From: Volvariella volvacea V23 | Lineage: Eukaryota > Basidiomycota > Agaricomycetes > Agaricales > Pluteaceae | DNA length: 64,000 nucleotides | Reading direction: 5' to 3' | Assembly: GCA_000349905.1 (NCBI GenBank) | Contig: KB722749.1 | Coordinates: 671,741-735,740, forward strand | Notes under the pieces: generated by a model | Databases searched by the model: none | Told to the model about the DNA's origin: nothing | What the model saw: the letters and a program-made list of their open reading frames with translations, nothing else | Part shown: in pieces, positions 24,420 to 39,001 of the stretch | Layout: every line of letters begins with the position of its first letter | How positions within the stretch are numbered: the first letter of the stretch is position 1 | Made by a program: the position numbers and the translations under genes

Positions 24420-27400
24420 GATGTCAACGAAGGAAGTTGAGGGTGTCATTCATATACCAAAATGGAGATACCTGGTGAGTGCTGGGCTTGTGATTCTAGG
24501 TTCAGCCTACTGATAACGAAGATATCTAGTGACCTCACGGAAGATACCTCGCCAGATACCGGGACTGTACTTCACCTGCGATGACCTGCACGTTGTCGTC
24601 ACTGCTGCTTCGCGTGCCTTCTTGTCCTGATTGTAATATGCAAACCCATACTCTTTATGATCGCTCCACTACACATTTCAGTTCTCCCCCATTCTCGTAT
24701 TCCCTTCTCATATTTACTATCCATATTATCCATTATCGAATGTTATGACCCTTTCGATGCACGTATATTCTACCCCGCTTCTTTGATGCATTGACTCTTG
24801 CGCCACTGTATATCCCCACAGTCTTGTCATTGAACACTCCCCCACCACACACGATAACCATACTCTGCATTGCGTAACCCTATTTCTACCAACATATTGC
24901 ATCCCCATTAGACTAGTGTCATCATCTAACAGTTGTACAGTGTTCTACGCCACACATGATAACTCACAAATCCTTCTATTTGGTGGCGTCCGATAAACGG
25001 AAGCTACTTTGAGACCCTGGTTTCTACTTAGACGACAGTTTGCGTGCAGGCATCTAATCTTCGTTCAGCGGATAAGCTTGCCAAATCCAACTCATGGAGC
25101 TTAAGTGGATACGTGGAAACGTACAGCGTGGCTATACTTCCACCGATTCAATGTCGAGGAGGTTCTTTCACCTGTCAAGGGTGGAAGCCACACCCACGAG
25201 ATCTTGAAGACCCCGCTCGGTATTGTGGAGTGGTAAAACGTGCTAGCAATTCAACGAACTCCAACTTCTTGTGCGATTTTATTGCTCCGGCTTCCTTTGC
25301 CTTATCGTGTCTCCAAAATTAGAGCCCTCATCAAAGGTGTTTTGGCGTCACTTCATACCGTTCGCGTCTTTTCATTGTCACATATGCGCAGTTTCATTGA
25401 TATTCATTACATAGCCAGCCCTTGAAATTTAATCCCTACCCCCGTTGTGGATCATCGTGCTTTGATGCTTCTCGACACGGCGACTTAGCATGAAAAGTCC
25501 CAAGGATCCCGTTTACACCCCCTTCACCGCTCCGTATCACATCAGGTCTTCCTTGGCTTGCCCTTTGCAGCAGACCCATTTGCTTTGCTCGCTTGCCCCA
25601 GATAACAATCGGTGCATAGCCATTGAGAGGCGGTGACTAATTGACTGTAGAGTCAAGAGAATCCACTCGCTTCGCGTTCATTTCTTACGTGAGTTATACA
25701 AGTCTAAATGAAACATTCTCCAATTCTAAATCATAAAAGGTCGGAGGTTTAGACTTAAGTCTCATTGTCCCATATAAAGTGCTACATCGAAGCAAAAAGC
25801 ATAGATGACTTGTGGCACCCGAAGTGTCGTCGGCGCCATCGCAGTGCTTCTTATCCTTTCTTCATCATTATTCCGCCATTGTTGAAGCTAGGGAAGAATT
25901 GGTGCAAGTCTGCAACCGCGGTGTAACGACGATCAAGCTCACTTAGGGCTATTGCCATGAATCAAAAGATGTACATCACGGTAAGCCGAAGCCGAAGGCG
26001 GGCTCTGTATACTATTCTGCTCTAGACTCGCTGGTTTTTTTTTTCGCTCGCCCTCTTCGTGGAGATAACTGAATCAGCGTGCCACGAGGTGTCTTCAATT
26101 GAGTTCAGAAGCCAAACTCCCTCCTTACCACCACTGAGTCCTGAGCTGGCTTGTGGCTTTCGTGGTGAGTGTGCCGACCATCGATCCAAGAGGGAAGTTG
26201 ACATCGATGGGACGTTTGCTAGGGTATGAACGTTGCGAGAACAGGCGGTCATTTATAGCGCACCTCGAGCTCAAGCCAGCCTCGATGAATGTGGAACTGA
26301 TAGCCCCAGGCCCTAATCTCAGGCGTTACTAGCGTCACTTATCGCGTCGATTGTGTGCTATCAAATTTTAACGGCACAACAGTAAGCGCGTTGATAAAAA
26401 CCCCATTTACTGAAGCAGTCGATCCCGATCGTGATCGGTGTACTTGACCATGTATGGCTCCGCCAAGCCACACCCTCATCGTCTCTTTTCCATTCTCACG
26501 AATCTCACCACACTCCGTGCCTTTACACACAGCACTTGCTTTCTCTATCGGGACATCTTTCCTTGCTCTAACCCCATTGGTTTGAATATAAATGTCAACA
26601 ACATTGGAGGTTTGAACGGCCTCCATGGTGAACTGCTGACACACTACAAAGAGGGCGACTTGTGCTCGAATTCTCGAGGCCTCGCCGCTCTGTCCTTTGG
26701 TGGCCCCATTCAATCCATATTAGCACACCCTCATGGCGACCCCATTCTACATCACTCATTTGCACTGACACGCACCATCGCCGTCTTCCGCAGCACGCAT
26801 TGGGTACCGTTCCGAGAAAGACAGGTAATTTGACCACCCTACGACTCAAGAGGTCTTCAACTCCGACAGCCTGATATCTCCATGCTTATACATCCTGTGC
26901 AACCCTCACCCTGCACTAGGGCTCAGGATGGGGTGTTACGTCAGTCATTGACCTCAAGCCTCAGGCCCGGGGCATATAGTTAGACCCTGCTCCTCTTGCC
27001 TTCATCTGTTGTGCTTGTTATCCTTGAAGCGGTTAGTCAATTTCCTTCTTGGCTGACGGACGGCGGATTGGGATAATCTGACCGCACTTTCCTCCTTTGC
27101 AGTACTTTACGGTCAGGCTCGTGTTGCACCCTCTTTCTCATAAGTTAATTGCCCCCTGATTGTGGAGGGATGCACTAGAATGGAACCGCATGCTGCCTTT
27201 ACGAAAAACACGTTGGGAGGTCAGCGACGCGCTATTGGTATCACGCGTTCGTGACCGTCGAACGTGTTCTGATATACCATCACTCCTCTTACAGCCTGCG
27301 GTGTTTGATCCTAGCCGAGCAACGCTCATCTCCCTACAGGAGTATCATACATGCGTCGCGCTACTTCAAAACGTGTTCCAACACAAGTCTCATTAGTGTG

Positions 27401-30400
27401 ACTCCACAGAAGTCCGGGAGCCAGGTGATTACATGCACACAGCCTATATTTTGGAAAAATGTCTTTTTGTCCTGCATTAGTCCTTCATTAGTGAATGACC
27501 ATTCCATCGGCCCGAGCTGTGCGATGGTGTAAATACCTGCCATCACATACTTTTTCGAGATATCTTGGTATTCGGAACGATCCTGCGGTTGTGTTCAACT
27601 AAAACAGGATGTTGGGTCTCGACCATGCCGTGTAAGCTCCGGATGGCACTGGTAGGGCATGAGATCGATGAACTTAGCGGATGATTAATTAGGCACGCAT
27701 GCAGGTGAATGGGATGGGCGCGTCAAGAAGTGATCGTGAATGCAATATGTGGCTGAACGACCGGGATTCCAATATCGGGTGAACGTTCATCTTTGAAGGT
27801 GCCTTCTTCGGCGGTTATTATAAACGCCTACTAACATTTAGGAGAACCGCTTCAGGTTCAGCAACAAAATTATTGAATAGCGCAGGGCTCTCAGCAAGTC
27901 GAATTCATTTGTGTTGAAGCGGAAGTATTCTACTAGTATTCTCAAAGGCTTGCTCGGACGGAATTTTTTTTTGTTTGCTTCCGTTCGAAATTAAAAATTG
28001 CCGGAGTAATTTCGCATCTCAGCGGCTTTTTTGTCGTACGGGGGGGAGTTGACAATGTTCAACAAAGCCGTAAGTCCTTATGAGCCAATCGGATAGGAAA
28101 AATTACAGCATTCATGTTTACTGGTTAGAATATGAGGCATCCTACTTGTTTGTGGTCGTTATTCGGATGCTTAAGAACACCTTCCAAATTAATCGACGAT
28201 GCTTATAAGCGCCACACCACGGAAGCAAATCCTCTACGAAGCGGACTGATTGTGATTTAGCAAGACAGCCTTCAAATGATGGTGTAGCGCCCTTGTGAGC
28301 CCACTGGTCGATAAGGCGGCGCTATAATTATTTCTTGATGGGAATCGGCGACCCGAGCACTCATAGAAACCATATGGTGTGGCGAATACGTTTCACCAGC
28401 ATCCTCAGAATTCGCAATATAGGAGTTATACACAGAGGCCGGGTTACGCTATCCTTACGTTGCCATTCTGTTTCAGCTTGAACTAGATTCTAGCAGCTTC
28501 TATCCCCTTGCTTCTGCTCTTGCTTCGCCCTCATGAAGAGCTAGCATCCCCAGCCCCCAGCTTCTCATGGCTTCATGGCTTCTCAAGGTAATCCCATTGC
28601 TTCACTTCTCTGTAGCGCGTCAACCGGCCATTAAAAGTCACTTGTAACTTTACCGCCGTCCAAGAAGGTAAGTCCAGGCCGTCATAGCTTCCTCAACAAT
28701 CGGTGGCCTTATTCTGCTTCTGCCTTCCAGGTGCTTCCTCTCTTCTGCCGGTCACCCGCCGTCACTGCACGATGAACGGAAGTTATTGGGATGCGCCGGG
28801 AATCGGTTTCAATAGTCGTGAGTCAAGACTATGTAAGCCTTGAATTTCCATTTCGTGTCTTGTGATACCAATGCATTCCAGTTTGACAGGTCCTCAAAAT
28901 TTTTGTGAAGATGCGAATAAGCTCGTCAACACCCCGGCTTTCACCCGGCTTTCTTAGCCTACACTCCATTTCTTTAACTTCATGACATCTCCGCGATCGT
29001 GAGCTTCTATCACACAGCTGCCAACTGGGGATTGATAAAACCGAATATTATTAGCGAATTTTCAAATTCAGCTCAGACCGCAGTTTGGGGCCAACCGTTC
29101 GTTTGCCTTCACGGTATCCGTACTAGACCGAATAATTTTCCGCACTAAATCTAATGTCAATCAAGCCAGTTTCAACCGGAAGAACCCCGACCCTCCGAAC
29201 ATGTCACTCGACGTGGCTTATTAGCAAATGAACGGGAAGAAAGGTAAGCTCAGGACTTACTCTGCTCCCTACTCTGTTGCACCCTAGAATGGAACCCATA
29301 CTCACATGATGCATGCTCGTGGCCGTGTATTTGAGCCTGTGAGTGCGATCGCAAAAACCAGGCGTAGGAAGAGCGGATTGTGCATTCCTTAACAATCCTT
29401 GAGACAAGACGGGAGATGCCCCTTGGCATCACCCCGTTTGCCCGGGTTCAGGTCGAAGGGGTTTCGTGCCGCAACTGGAAGGAAAATGTGGAGTTTTTGA
29501 TATCCCTTGTTACATGAGGATTTGCGCGGCCTGGTACATGGATTCGCAATCCTGTTGATATCATGCTTTCCTTGGTTGCTTGCGGCTATTAAATCCCTAT
29601 CCTGTATGGAGGAACATCGGCTGACAGTACCGTATCGTGGTGGCTGATGTATTGTCCAATTAAGGATGTGATGTCATGCTGGCTGGAACGACCAATGCTC
29701 TATGCGCAAGGCTAACCACCAGGCCGATCGATAAAAGAAATCATCAGGTACCTCAACGACTCACAAAGGTGGACCGAGTCCAGGTCAAACAAATCTTGGG
29801 AAATATTTTGGGCAAGAGTCCTCATGTCGCAGAGCTCGCACGATTAAAGTTCATGATAGGGGTGAGACGAGGATTTCCAGGCTCCAAGTCATGGGCTGAT
29901 CATGATATTCACCCCCAGCCAGCCCCGGGGGCTTTGGGCAGCAGGTACGCGTGCATATATCGCACATTGGGATATGCCTGAATGGAGTTTGCCTGTCCAC
30001 CTGGGACTCCCGGGAAGCTTTGCCGCAAATTCTTGGGCCTAGATTATTTGCCCCGCACATTGGAATTGATATTGGATCCTCGAGGCTGAGGCAATGAAGT
30101 GGTCCAAATGCATTCATCGATATGAAGATTGTGCCGGTTTCTGAAGGCTCTGTTGCAGAGACTGAAGCATAAACACCTGCGCCTTGAGACTGTAGGCATA
30201 CACATACGTGATCGTGAAGCGCACCGTATACAGGATCCGAGCTTGTTGACAAACTTGATCTTATTAGGACTATCACTTCCAACAAACCCCGATAGTCATT
30301 TAATTTAATTAATTTCCAAGTTGAGCTATTCAATCGATGGCAGTGTTCCTACAAAGAAAAAACGGTAATCCTATGGCACAGATGGTACATCCCTACACAG

Positions 30401-33400
30401 GGAGGATAAGTATGATGGAATTTTCGGATTCGACTTCGATTTTCGATTTCGGGGTTATTTAAGGGCGAATTGGCAATCTCAACGTTACCAGTGAGGCAAG
30501 TTCTTTCACCACCTTCAGGATCACATTGATGCAGTGATGGAACATGCGCATGTGGATTTAACTGGTGGGGATAATAGTCTCAGCTTGCGTCCCCCGTGAC
30601 GCAACTCGGGGTAAACCATACTTTTCTATGTAATATTTATGCTTTGCTCCTTGGGCTCCATTGCGCACCGGAGACCGGGGCTTCAATTTGGGAACCTGCT
30701 GATCAGGCTGAGCTTGAATGGGTCAATTCAAGTCCATGGTATTGGCGAGAAGATCCCACCTTAATCGAAGGGGATCATATTAAGGTATGTTCAAACTTAG
30801 GGGCGATAGCCTTTGGTATGAACTTCTCGAGAAAGGTGATGAGTTAAAGTGGATACTTTCCCCCACTGCAGCTGCGGGAAATTAGCGGAAAATTTTGGAT
30901 AAATGATTGTCGACCTTCATTCATCGACACCTGAAAGGGGTGGCATTCTCAGGTGACTAATACCTTGCAGCTGAAAGGCCAATGGCGTAACGGAGCTTTG
31001 AGTGCTTTGTGTGCGCCACTGGAGTTAACGACATTTCCTACAAGTACCTTTGAAGGGAAACGGCCAACGGAGCCTGCCCGAGGTTGACGGCACTAGAGAG
31101 CTCAAGAAGCAAAAGAGGGGTATGCTCGGTGACGATCTCCTAATTGTGAAAGTGTTCGAGTAGCTATACAGAGTAACATGATAGACGCAACGCCCTAAAA
31201 CAAGGCGCCAATTCAAGCTCATCCCAGTCAATGCCGAGAATAAATATAGCTCACCAGTCTTGTCCAAACGAACAAACCACCTAGAAACACTGGTTTGGCT
31301 TCCCTCCATGCAGGTTCTCCACGGAGATGGCTCCGACCCAGTAGGGTACCACCCCCGGTGCGTCATTGCGTCACTGCCAGACCAAGTCATATACTTCTCA
31401 GAGATGGACACCCCCGTCAGCTTCTTGCTTGCCCTTCTGCTTCTTCATCCCCATTCAGTACACTCTAATATCCCGGTACCGGGGCTACAGACTACCCTTC
31501 AGGGAAAGACAAGCGACCACTGACATTCTGGATCGCCACGAGTCGACGGAAGCCAGCTTGGAGAGCAAGCCAGATGACAGCATGGGATCTGTCTGTCAGT
31601 TTGTGAGTGAAGTGGCAGGTTAACTTGTAGCGTGATGAGTGCCATTACCTTGTACAGTACTGCACCCCGCACCCTCATGTGGCCCTTTCATTCCCGTTTT
31701 ACCCCGAAAATCGTAATAGGTATCAAAGAAGCGTCAAAGAAAGAGATATAGTCGGATGGACTAGATGGAGAAACAATGAATTAAAAGAAGACGAGGCAGT
31801 GATAAGGCCTTCATGGATTCCCTTTGGACGAGCACTTCTGCCGAGCTTTCAAGGGAACTCGCGATTTCAACGCACAACTCTGCGACTGACGGTAATCATC
31901 CGTCTGTCTGCTCGTTGCAATCGACTTCATGCCCTGTGCGAATCGTTTAGCTGCGCTTCAGGATGACACCTATCCAAGTGCCAGCGGCACAGCGCTCAGG
32001 CTATAAACCTATGATAGAAGCTCAACCGCAGACTTTGGTTGGTTCCCTATCACGGATGAAAGATCGAGTGCGTGTGAATGGGGATCTCGGCCGTTTTTTG
32101 CGGAGGTATATTAACAGACGAATCACACCATGAGTGGTGGTCCTAGTCTCACGAATCGTTCAGAACAATAGTCGTTGTTGTGCGTTCATTTGATCAAGAG
32201 GTGACGATAGGGGTACATTTGGGATGGCTGTCGATTGATCACTCATCAGTGTAGATAGAAGGTTGTACTGTCTGACATACCCACGAGATAACCAGGGACC
32301 CGACATGATCACAAGCGAATCAGGCTGTCAAACAGAGTTGTGGCATCCACTAAACAGCGGCCAAGGGCAGAAGATGATAGCGCGGAGTCTTACGAGGGTA
32401 CAATTGGTAGTCGTTCTAGTCGTTCCTGCTCTTTGCCATGTGCGTGTCGAACGTCGGTCTGATGTCACATTGAACCTCTTCTGAGTCCGGACCAGGCTAC
32501 AAAAAGCGCGAAGTCAGCATTGACACCCAAGCGGCCCAGGTTGGCTGATTGGTCGACAAAGGCATCCAAAATGAGATATTGGCGGTCAATGTCACTGAAA
32601 AAGCGGATTTCGAGGTGCTATGAAGTGAGTCCGGGCCAGGGACGGATCCGCACCTAGTACGAATTCCGAAGATTGACATGTCGTGTCAATCGCTTTTGAG
32701 AGCTATTGACGCCGTTGGCGTCCCCTAGCGGGTAGCCCCGGGCGGAAGGGGGATGGTCGCCCCTAAATCTGGTGTCGGGCGTATAAACTCCACGGAAGGT
32801 CCACAACTCAACCCTCTTCCAGCGTTGACCCGTGCCGGTTTGGGAGTCATTTCGACAATCGCTCTTGCCGGACGTAGCCGCTCACCAGAATACAGTGACA
32901 GGCGCCGAGGGTGACAAGCCCCCACGGTGCGCTGGGAAGTACTGTTGGCGCCATTGGATGTTTTCGAGAGACGGGTCCAGAACAGATTCAATGAGGATAA
33001 CGCCGGACTACCATCAAGTGAACAAAGGTCAGCCATGCATGAGGTCAAGACTCAAGATTCCCAGCGGTCCTGAAATATGTCGCAACGGCCAAAAGAGGTA
33101 AGCTGAGGAGGCTAATTCCGGTGCCTGCACATGCGTGCATTTCTTGTCCAACATCACATTCCACAGCACTGCTGAAGCCCTCAGGAGGCTGTTGAATTCC
33201 AAATACTGCAAAGCTGTTGAGCACGACGTACCAAACGATTATAGTTGCGGTTCTCGCTGTCCTAGCCTTTTCGTTGTATCGAAACCAATCTTGGAGTCAA
33301 CCGGTTTGCTTCCAATTGTGTACCGCCCAAAGTGTAAACTGACTAAACTCCTCCCGTCCACCTGCATCCACAAATCTCGCGCCTTTTCCTCGCCACGTGC

Positions 33401-33513
33401 GTAAATTTGGCCCCATCAATTCTAACTATGGACAATGACCCAACACTGCCATTTCCTTCCCCGGCGCTACCTACTAGACGCACCCCAAGCCACCAAGCCA
33501 ACGTCCCCCGTCC
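24420..33513. other. About 9 kb without a recognisable gene
   Basis: Open frames here are short and on both strands, and none matches a family I know. I see no reverse transcriptase, integrase or transposase motif and no long terminal repeat pair. Curiosities are a TATATAAAG-like element (about 25774) just before a 26-codon hydrophobic frame starting at 25804, a 131-codon frame at 26438-26833, and a frame at 30596-30781 that ends exactly at a GTATGT donor. The patch at 28490-28600 is rich in CTTC. The likeliest content is decayed transposons or unrecognised short-exon genes. Confidence 0.45.
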
Positions 33514-35076
33514 ATGGTCGATAAGAAGTTTGAAGATCAAGTCACCCAATTCACCAATGTCACCGGCGCATCGTGCGTTTCACCCGTTGTCTCTTCCCAC
33601 CGCGATCATCCTGATCACACATCTGGGATGGATGGGCGATATACAGCTCCAAGGATGCTCGGAAGTTCTTGGAGAAATACAAGCGATTAGACGTGGCGAT
33701 TGATTCATATTACAATGATCCCAACCAATTTGGTGGTCGTAGCTCTGGTGGCGCATCCACGACCAAACTGAATGCTCTATTTGATAAATACAAAGGTCAG
33801 ATTACACCTTGTGATCTCAATTTCGTCACTTCCCCTCATCCGCCTTAAATCATCAATATTATCAGACTCGGATGACGAGGAGATAACGGTAGAAGGTACA
33901 ATCAAGTTTTGTGAGGATATGGCCGTAGATCCAGAAGATGTCGTCTTGCTCGCTGTCGCATTCGAATTGAAATCACCGAGGATGGGCCATTGGACGAGGC
34001 AGGGATGGATAGAGGGGTGGAAGAATATTGGGTGAGTGTGCTTCCTAGCCCCTTGCTGGCCCTGCTAGTTGGCCCGCCTCTCGCGTTTGTCCTTAACTGA
34101 CGGCCGTAATATATCCAATCACACCCGTTTCTGCCCTGTCGTGATTGTGACGATTTATATTCACAACCCTATGCATGAGAGCAGAGTGGACACAATAGAT
34201 GGCATGAGCAGAGCCTTACCTGGCCTGAAGAGCAAACTCGGCTCAGATGCCGATTACTTCCAGAAAGTCTACAGCTACACCTTTGACTTTGCTCGGGCAG
34301 AAGGCCAACGAAGCCTCGGTACGTGTTCCTTCCCTCCATTCCTATCGGTTTGTCCTCGGCGATAGCCCAGAATGGCCTCATTTATCAACCCCTCCAACCA
34401 CGACTCCAAAAACCCGATCTGCCGAAGCAGACATGAGCTTCTGAGCGCATATATCTCCCAACCATACGTACAGCTAACTGTGGCAAATCGTGATTAGCTC
34501 TTGACAGCGCACAAGCTCTCTGGGGATTGTTGATTCCTCATGGTCTTGAAGGTGGAGCAATAAGGACCGAAGGCTGGCAACCAGAATTTACCCAGCTGTG
34601 GTTTGATTTCTTAAACGGGAGAGGTGGAAAGGGTGTCAGCAAGGATACTTGGATCATGGTTCGTTCACTTCGTATTGTGTTCATCCCTCCAAAAATCATC
34701 CGCGTTGTATTATCTTCTTCCCCACGTGCACATGATTGCACTCTATAGGATAGGCGTATCCTACTCACTTTCCCCGCTTTAACCCATTCATCTTCTGTCG
34801 TCGCGCGCTTTGTGCTGACCTCACTTTACCCCGAATGGTACAGTTCCTGGACTTCGTCCGCTCCATTGACTCAAAGTTTGAAAAGTACGACATGGAAGGT
34901 ATGTGCAATCTGCTGCCCACCCGGGCATCTAAATGGTATATCACCGAGGGATTTCTCACCACCTTTTTACTTTGTCCATCACAACCTCGCTACTTTGAAC
35001 GTGTCTATCGCTAGCGGCATGGCCTTCGACAATCGATGATTTCGTAGAATATGCAGGGAAAAAAGTGAAACCCTAA
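33514..35076 (+). CDS. DCN1: DCN1-like cullin neddylation factor
   Basis: Seven exons (33514-33572, 33647-33795, 33866-34031, 34185-34318, 34498-34658, 34844-34898, 35015-35076) close to 261 residues, close to the length of yeast and human DCN1 proteins. Residues 1-50 form the UBA-like segment (QVTQFTNVTGAS...YNDP). From about 65 runs the potentiating-neddylation (PONY) domain, with the hallmarks VDPEDVVLLAVAFELKSP, WTRQGW, DFARAEGQRSL, LWGLLIP, WFDFLN, WIMFLDFVRSID and a C-terminal AAWPSTIDDFVEY. Dcn1 is the scaffold-type E3 that docks the acetylated N-terminus of the NEDD8 E2 Ubc12 onto cullins and so activates SCF ligases. All introns are GT-AG with intact phase, so the gene should be functional. 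It stands alone, flanked by gene-poor DNA on both sides. Confidence 0.94.
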
Positions 35077-38000
35077 TTGGCCAGTCTGCGTACCATCCCT
35101 GCATGGCAGGACAGGGAAGGCTGTTAGAGCTATCTTGATAACTCATACACATTTTCTTATTTGTTGAACCATTCTCTCCGTATAACATGTCATCGCGATG
35201 CTTTCCTGCTTTTAGGTGCAGGTAACCCGAGTATATAAGTTCAAGTTGCCCGATCAAAGGAGCTCCAAGACGTGTTCCTCTCACCAATGTACATTAGCTA
35301 GCGCCACCACGAGCTCTGCGCCGTCGGAGGTATTCTCGAATACGTTCCGATGTCAATCTGCGCATGTACATATCAATCAACTTGTGTTGAGAACAAAAGA
35401 TGCAACCTGGAAATTACGAACCTAGAATAACGTTATGTCATACATACAGTTAACACGATATGCCAATATCAAGCCNNNNNNNNNNNNNNNNNNNNNNNNN
35501 NNNNNNNNNNNNNNNNNNNNNNNNNNNNNNNNNNNNNNNNNNNNNNNNNNNNNNNNNNNNNNNNNNNNNNNNNNNGAATGGCATGTCATGACATTGATGG
35601 ACAGGAAACGCCCTTCCGCCCGCCTGTAACACGATCCGAAAGGCTCGAACTTGAAACCGCGGTTTCCAAACACAAGTCTCTCATGCTATACCACCAAATA
35701 TGAACATCTTGATGTATGATAGATTCTGAGCCCATAGGGCTAGTCTTGCGCCAGAATCAATTGAAACCCACGACAAGCCTGAGAGAACCTCCTTTTTGTA
35801 AAGGGCTGGAGTAAGCGACGCCGTTCCTAGGTTACTAGGGATCAGACCCTCAGGCTCTTCCTTCCTTTACCAGTCCTCGGAACAGATCTAACTTCTTGAG
35901 ACGCGCTTCGGAGAGACCCTCTCTGTCACCAAACTATATCATGACATGGGAGAAGGACGAAATGAACGCATGAGGGAGGTCACTTCCCGACAGGGTGCAG
36001 CAAAGATAGGATGTTGGCAGGGGAGGGCCTTAGGACGGCGCGGCACAGAAGAATGGAGAAGATGAGACACACGTAGGGAAGTTTGGCCGTGGAAGTTATT
36101 CTTCATCTTAGTCCGTTCTTGCGAGCCAAGCTGCAGGAGCCCCAATAATTCGTAGAGCGTAATTTGAACCAACTGCGAGCAACTCGGCGCAAACCAAGAG
36201 TGTCCAATGCAAAAGGGCGGCTGCTCTTCTCCCTGCTCATCCGCGCGAATTGGACGTCCTTTTTCGGGTTCCTTAGATGGAAATTAGGAAGTGGAGGGCC
36301 AAAGAAGGGAATCACGACAATGGTCCTTAGTCTGGGCCTAGACGCGATGCATCGAGAGGTCTGGCGCATATCTTGTTCAGAGCAATCGACCATCACATAG
36401 AGTTGAAGAAGCAACATGACTGAATGACTGAATGAACTCCGTGCCCGGTGACCATGATCCCCGTCGGTTGGACAGTTTTAGCAATTGGGCGTACAGCATC
36501 TGAGCTCTCCGTCTACCCTGGCTGCATGATCTCGCGGCGGAGTATAGTAGGTGCAAACTGAACTCAGTTCCGCTTCCACTTATACATTCACCGCTTGCTT
36601 GAAGTCCCCTTCCCACATTCACCGTAGGTATTGCTCCGCCGCTGGGATAGCGAGCGGCGCCAGGGCAGCGCGAACTGTTAGGAAGGGCAGACGGAGCGGA
36701 TCAAATCTGCGTTCTTCAGAGAAGCAACCTATGCTGTTGGTGAGCCGCGATTGAGAAGCTGCAGTCCCTCGACTCACCGCTACAGAACGCCTAGCAATAT
36801 GGTTTAATCAACTTCATTTGGGACCCGGTTGCTTCCAGAAAGTGAAACGCTCTAGATGCCTCAAGCTCGGACTTTCATTTACGGATTTTGAGGGTAATCG
36901 TACCGTTTTGATCGTGAGGCAGTCACCCAGACATTGCGATCGCGGGAGATGCAATAGTACTGTGGCGCAAATTGGTGCTACGCCCTATAGTCAATCTGAA
37001 TGAAGGCCTGGGGCTGACGCTCGCCTGCACCCGAGGAAAGATAAAAAAAACATGACCTGCCCCCGGCGGCTGAGATAGAAGTTGATACCCCTAATAACAA
37101 AGTCTAGAAGGTAGCCAAGTAAGAGTGCCATCTCGTATAGGAAATGAGCTGTACACAAGCCGAATCGTACTTACTGCAATTTGCCGATCATGATCAAGAG
37201 TAGGTAGGCCGGGTATACAGCACTGAACAGGGGGCAGGCCAACATTGTACCCTAACGAGGCAATGAGTGTGTTAATCATCGCCAATGATTGCACGGTTGC
37301 AGTGGTACCTTTAATGATAAATATATCACTATGGAGGAACACCCGGTAGAACTATGACCCTACCACCACAGCGAGAGAGCGGGGAAATTTCTTCAAAGCG
37401 GGGCGCCACTCAATTTGGAAAAATCGTTCATGACAATGATGACGCATGAAACTCCTAAGCTCTCGACCTGCATGAAAGAATTTGATAGAATCAGGGCATT
37501 GACTTCGGGTGCGTTCCGAAAATCCACCAACGAGGCAGCAATAAAATGGGGAAATGTTCATTCCTTGGGGAGTTCTCCGTGTCACCCTGCCTACTTATGG
37601 CTGCCACTCAGTGTGACTGTTGGCTAGCCTGATTACTAGGTTGGTTAGCCACTTGCCATCCGCGACAGTGCCCAATCGATCGCGAATGATTTGGCAATGA
37701 CATTGCCACCTTGTAAGTGTCTGATAATGTAGTGCCCCAAAAGGGCTTGTGGCACTCGCTACATGAAGACAAGAACACGTAAGGGAACAGCATTTATCAA
37801 GCAATTGGAAGCTACTGTACACGTTCGCACTGGTGCGATGAACTCAGCGAAGGAACTTGAGGGAGAAATGTAATTTTTACATGATCGTGTTGGAAAGGAC
37901 ACTCGCGACCCGTCTGATAGGACAGCAAACCAGGTCCTTGGCCGCCTTCCTCAAAGACAGTATGGTTAACCTTAGTGAGCATGAGTGCGTAGCTAAGGGT

Positions 38001-39001
38001 GGGTATTCTCACCTTGCGATTGAGCGGAACGAAAAGCGTCAATCGATAAGAAAAATTAGTCTGCACAGGAATTATGTCATTATCAATGCGTTAAGCGTTC
38101 CTGTATGCTCACGTATTTAGGGATGAGCAAAGCCAAGTCGAAAACGTCTGGATATTCGGAAAACATTTTTGTTGACAAGACATCGTCGTTACGTGTTCCC
38201 GTGGCTATCTTACATCTTAAGGCACATTCAGCTCATTGTCCGATTGTCCAAGAGAATACACAAAACCTTGATGACATTTTAATTTCCTCGGTCTTGATGT
38301 ATTGGCAACTACTACGAGGTCCTCGCTGGTCAGATAACATGATATCAAAGACAAAATTACCACCTATAGGGGGTGAATAGAGGCGCGAAATTACCGGAAG
38401 GGGTCGCTGGCAGATGAAATAATCTAAGCTCAGCAAGGGCTTCAAAATACCTGCACCAACCTTAGGTACAGGGATCTCCTAAGCAACTAGCACTAGACTT
38501 TCGGCGCCCGTTGAGTATGTTGGCCCTCTCACGGACAAACCCCAATGCAGCAATACTTGATGGGTTCATCTGCGTTGAACGTGTCAGGTTGGGTTCGATG
38601 AGCCATGATAGGTGAGATCGTCCAGGCCCAGGAACGGGCATCGGACACTGCAGTACCGACTCCAGGTTAGGCCATCTATCAGGATTGCATCGAACCGATC
38701 CACTACTATCAACGTCTTTGCGAACCGGATCGACCGATACATTGCAAGACCAGAAGGGATCGCAATCCTTAACCGCAGTGCCCACTTCTGATGGCTAAAG
38801 GGACGCCGTCCGAAGTAGCAAGCCCCGTTTCCATGAGACCGAGCAGGAATTACGATGTCGATAAACTTGAAAAGGGATAGCTGGTGCTTTCGAAGTAGCC
38901 ATATCAGGTGAAGGCGGTATATACGTCTTGGATTGAAGGGCCTCGGCATAAGGTTCGGGAGAGAAGAAGCAAGTATACGCATTATATTGGGGTCAAGGAG
39001 T
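35077..39001. other. Intergenic with an assembly gap, nothing recognised
   Basis: About 3.9 kb between DCN1 and the POP8-like gene, interrupted by 100 N. Minus-strand frames near 38462-38850 read smoothly (for example SWLIEPNLTRSTQMNPSSIA), but I cannot place them in a family or connect them by splicing. No RNA gene or repeat is evident. Confidence 0.45.
35476..35575. other. Assembly gap (100 N)
   Basis: A run of exactly 100 N, a placeholder for a gap of unknown size about 400 bases downstream of DCN1. Confidence 0.98.
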
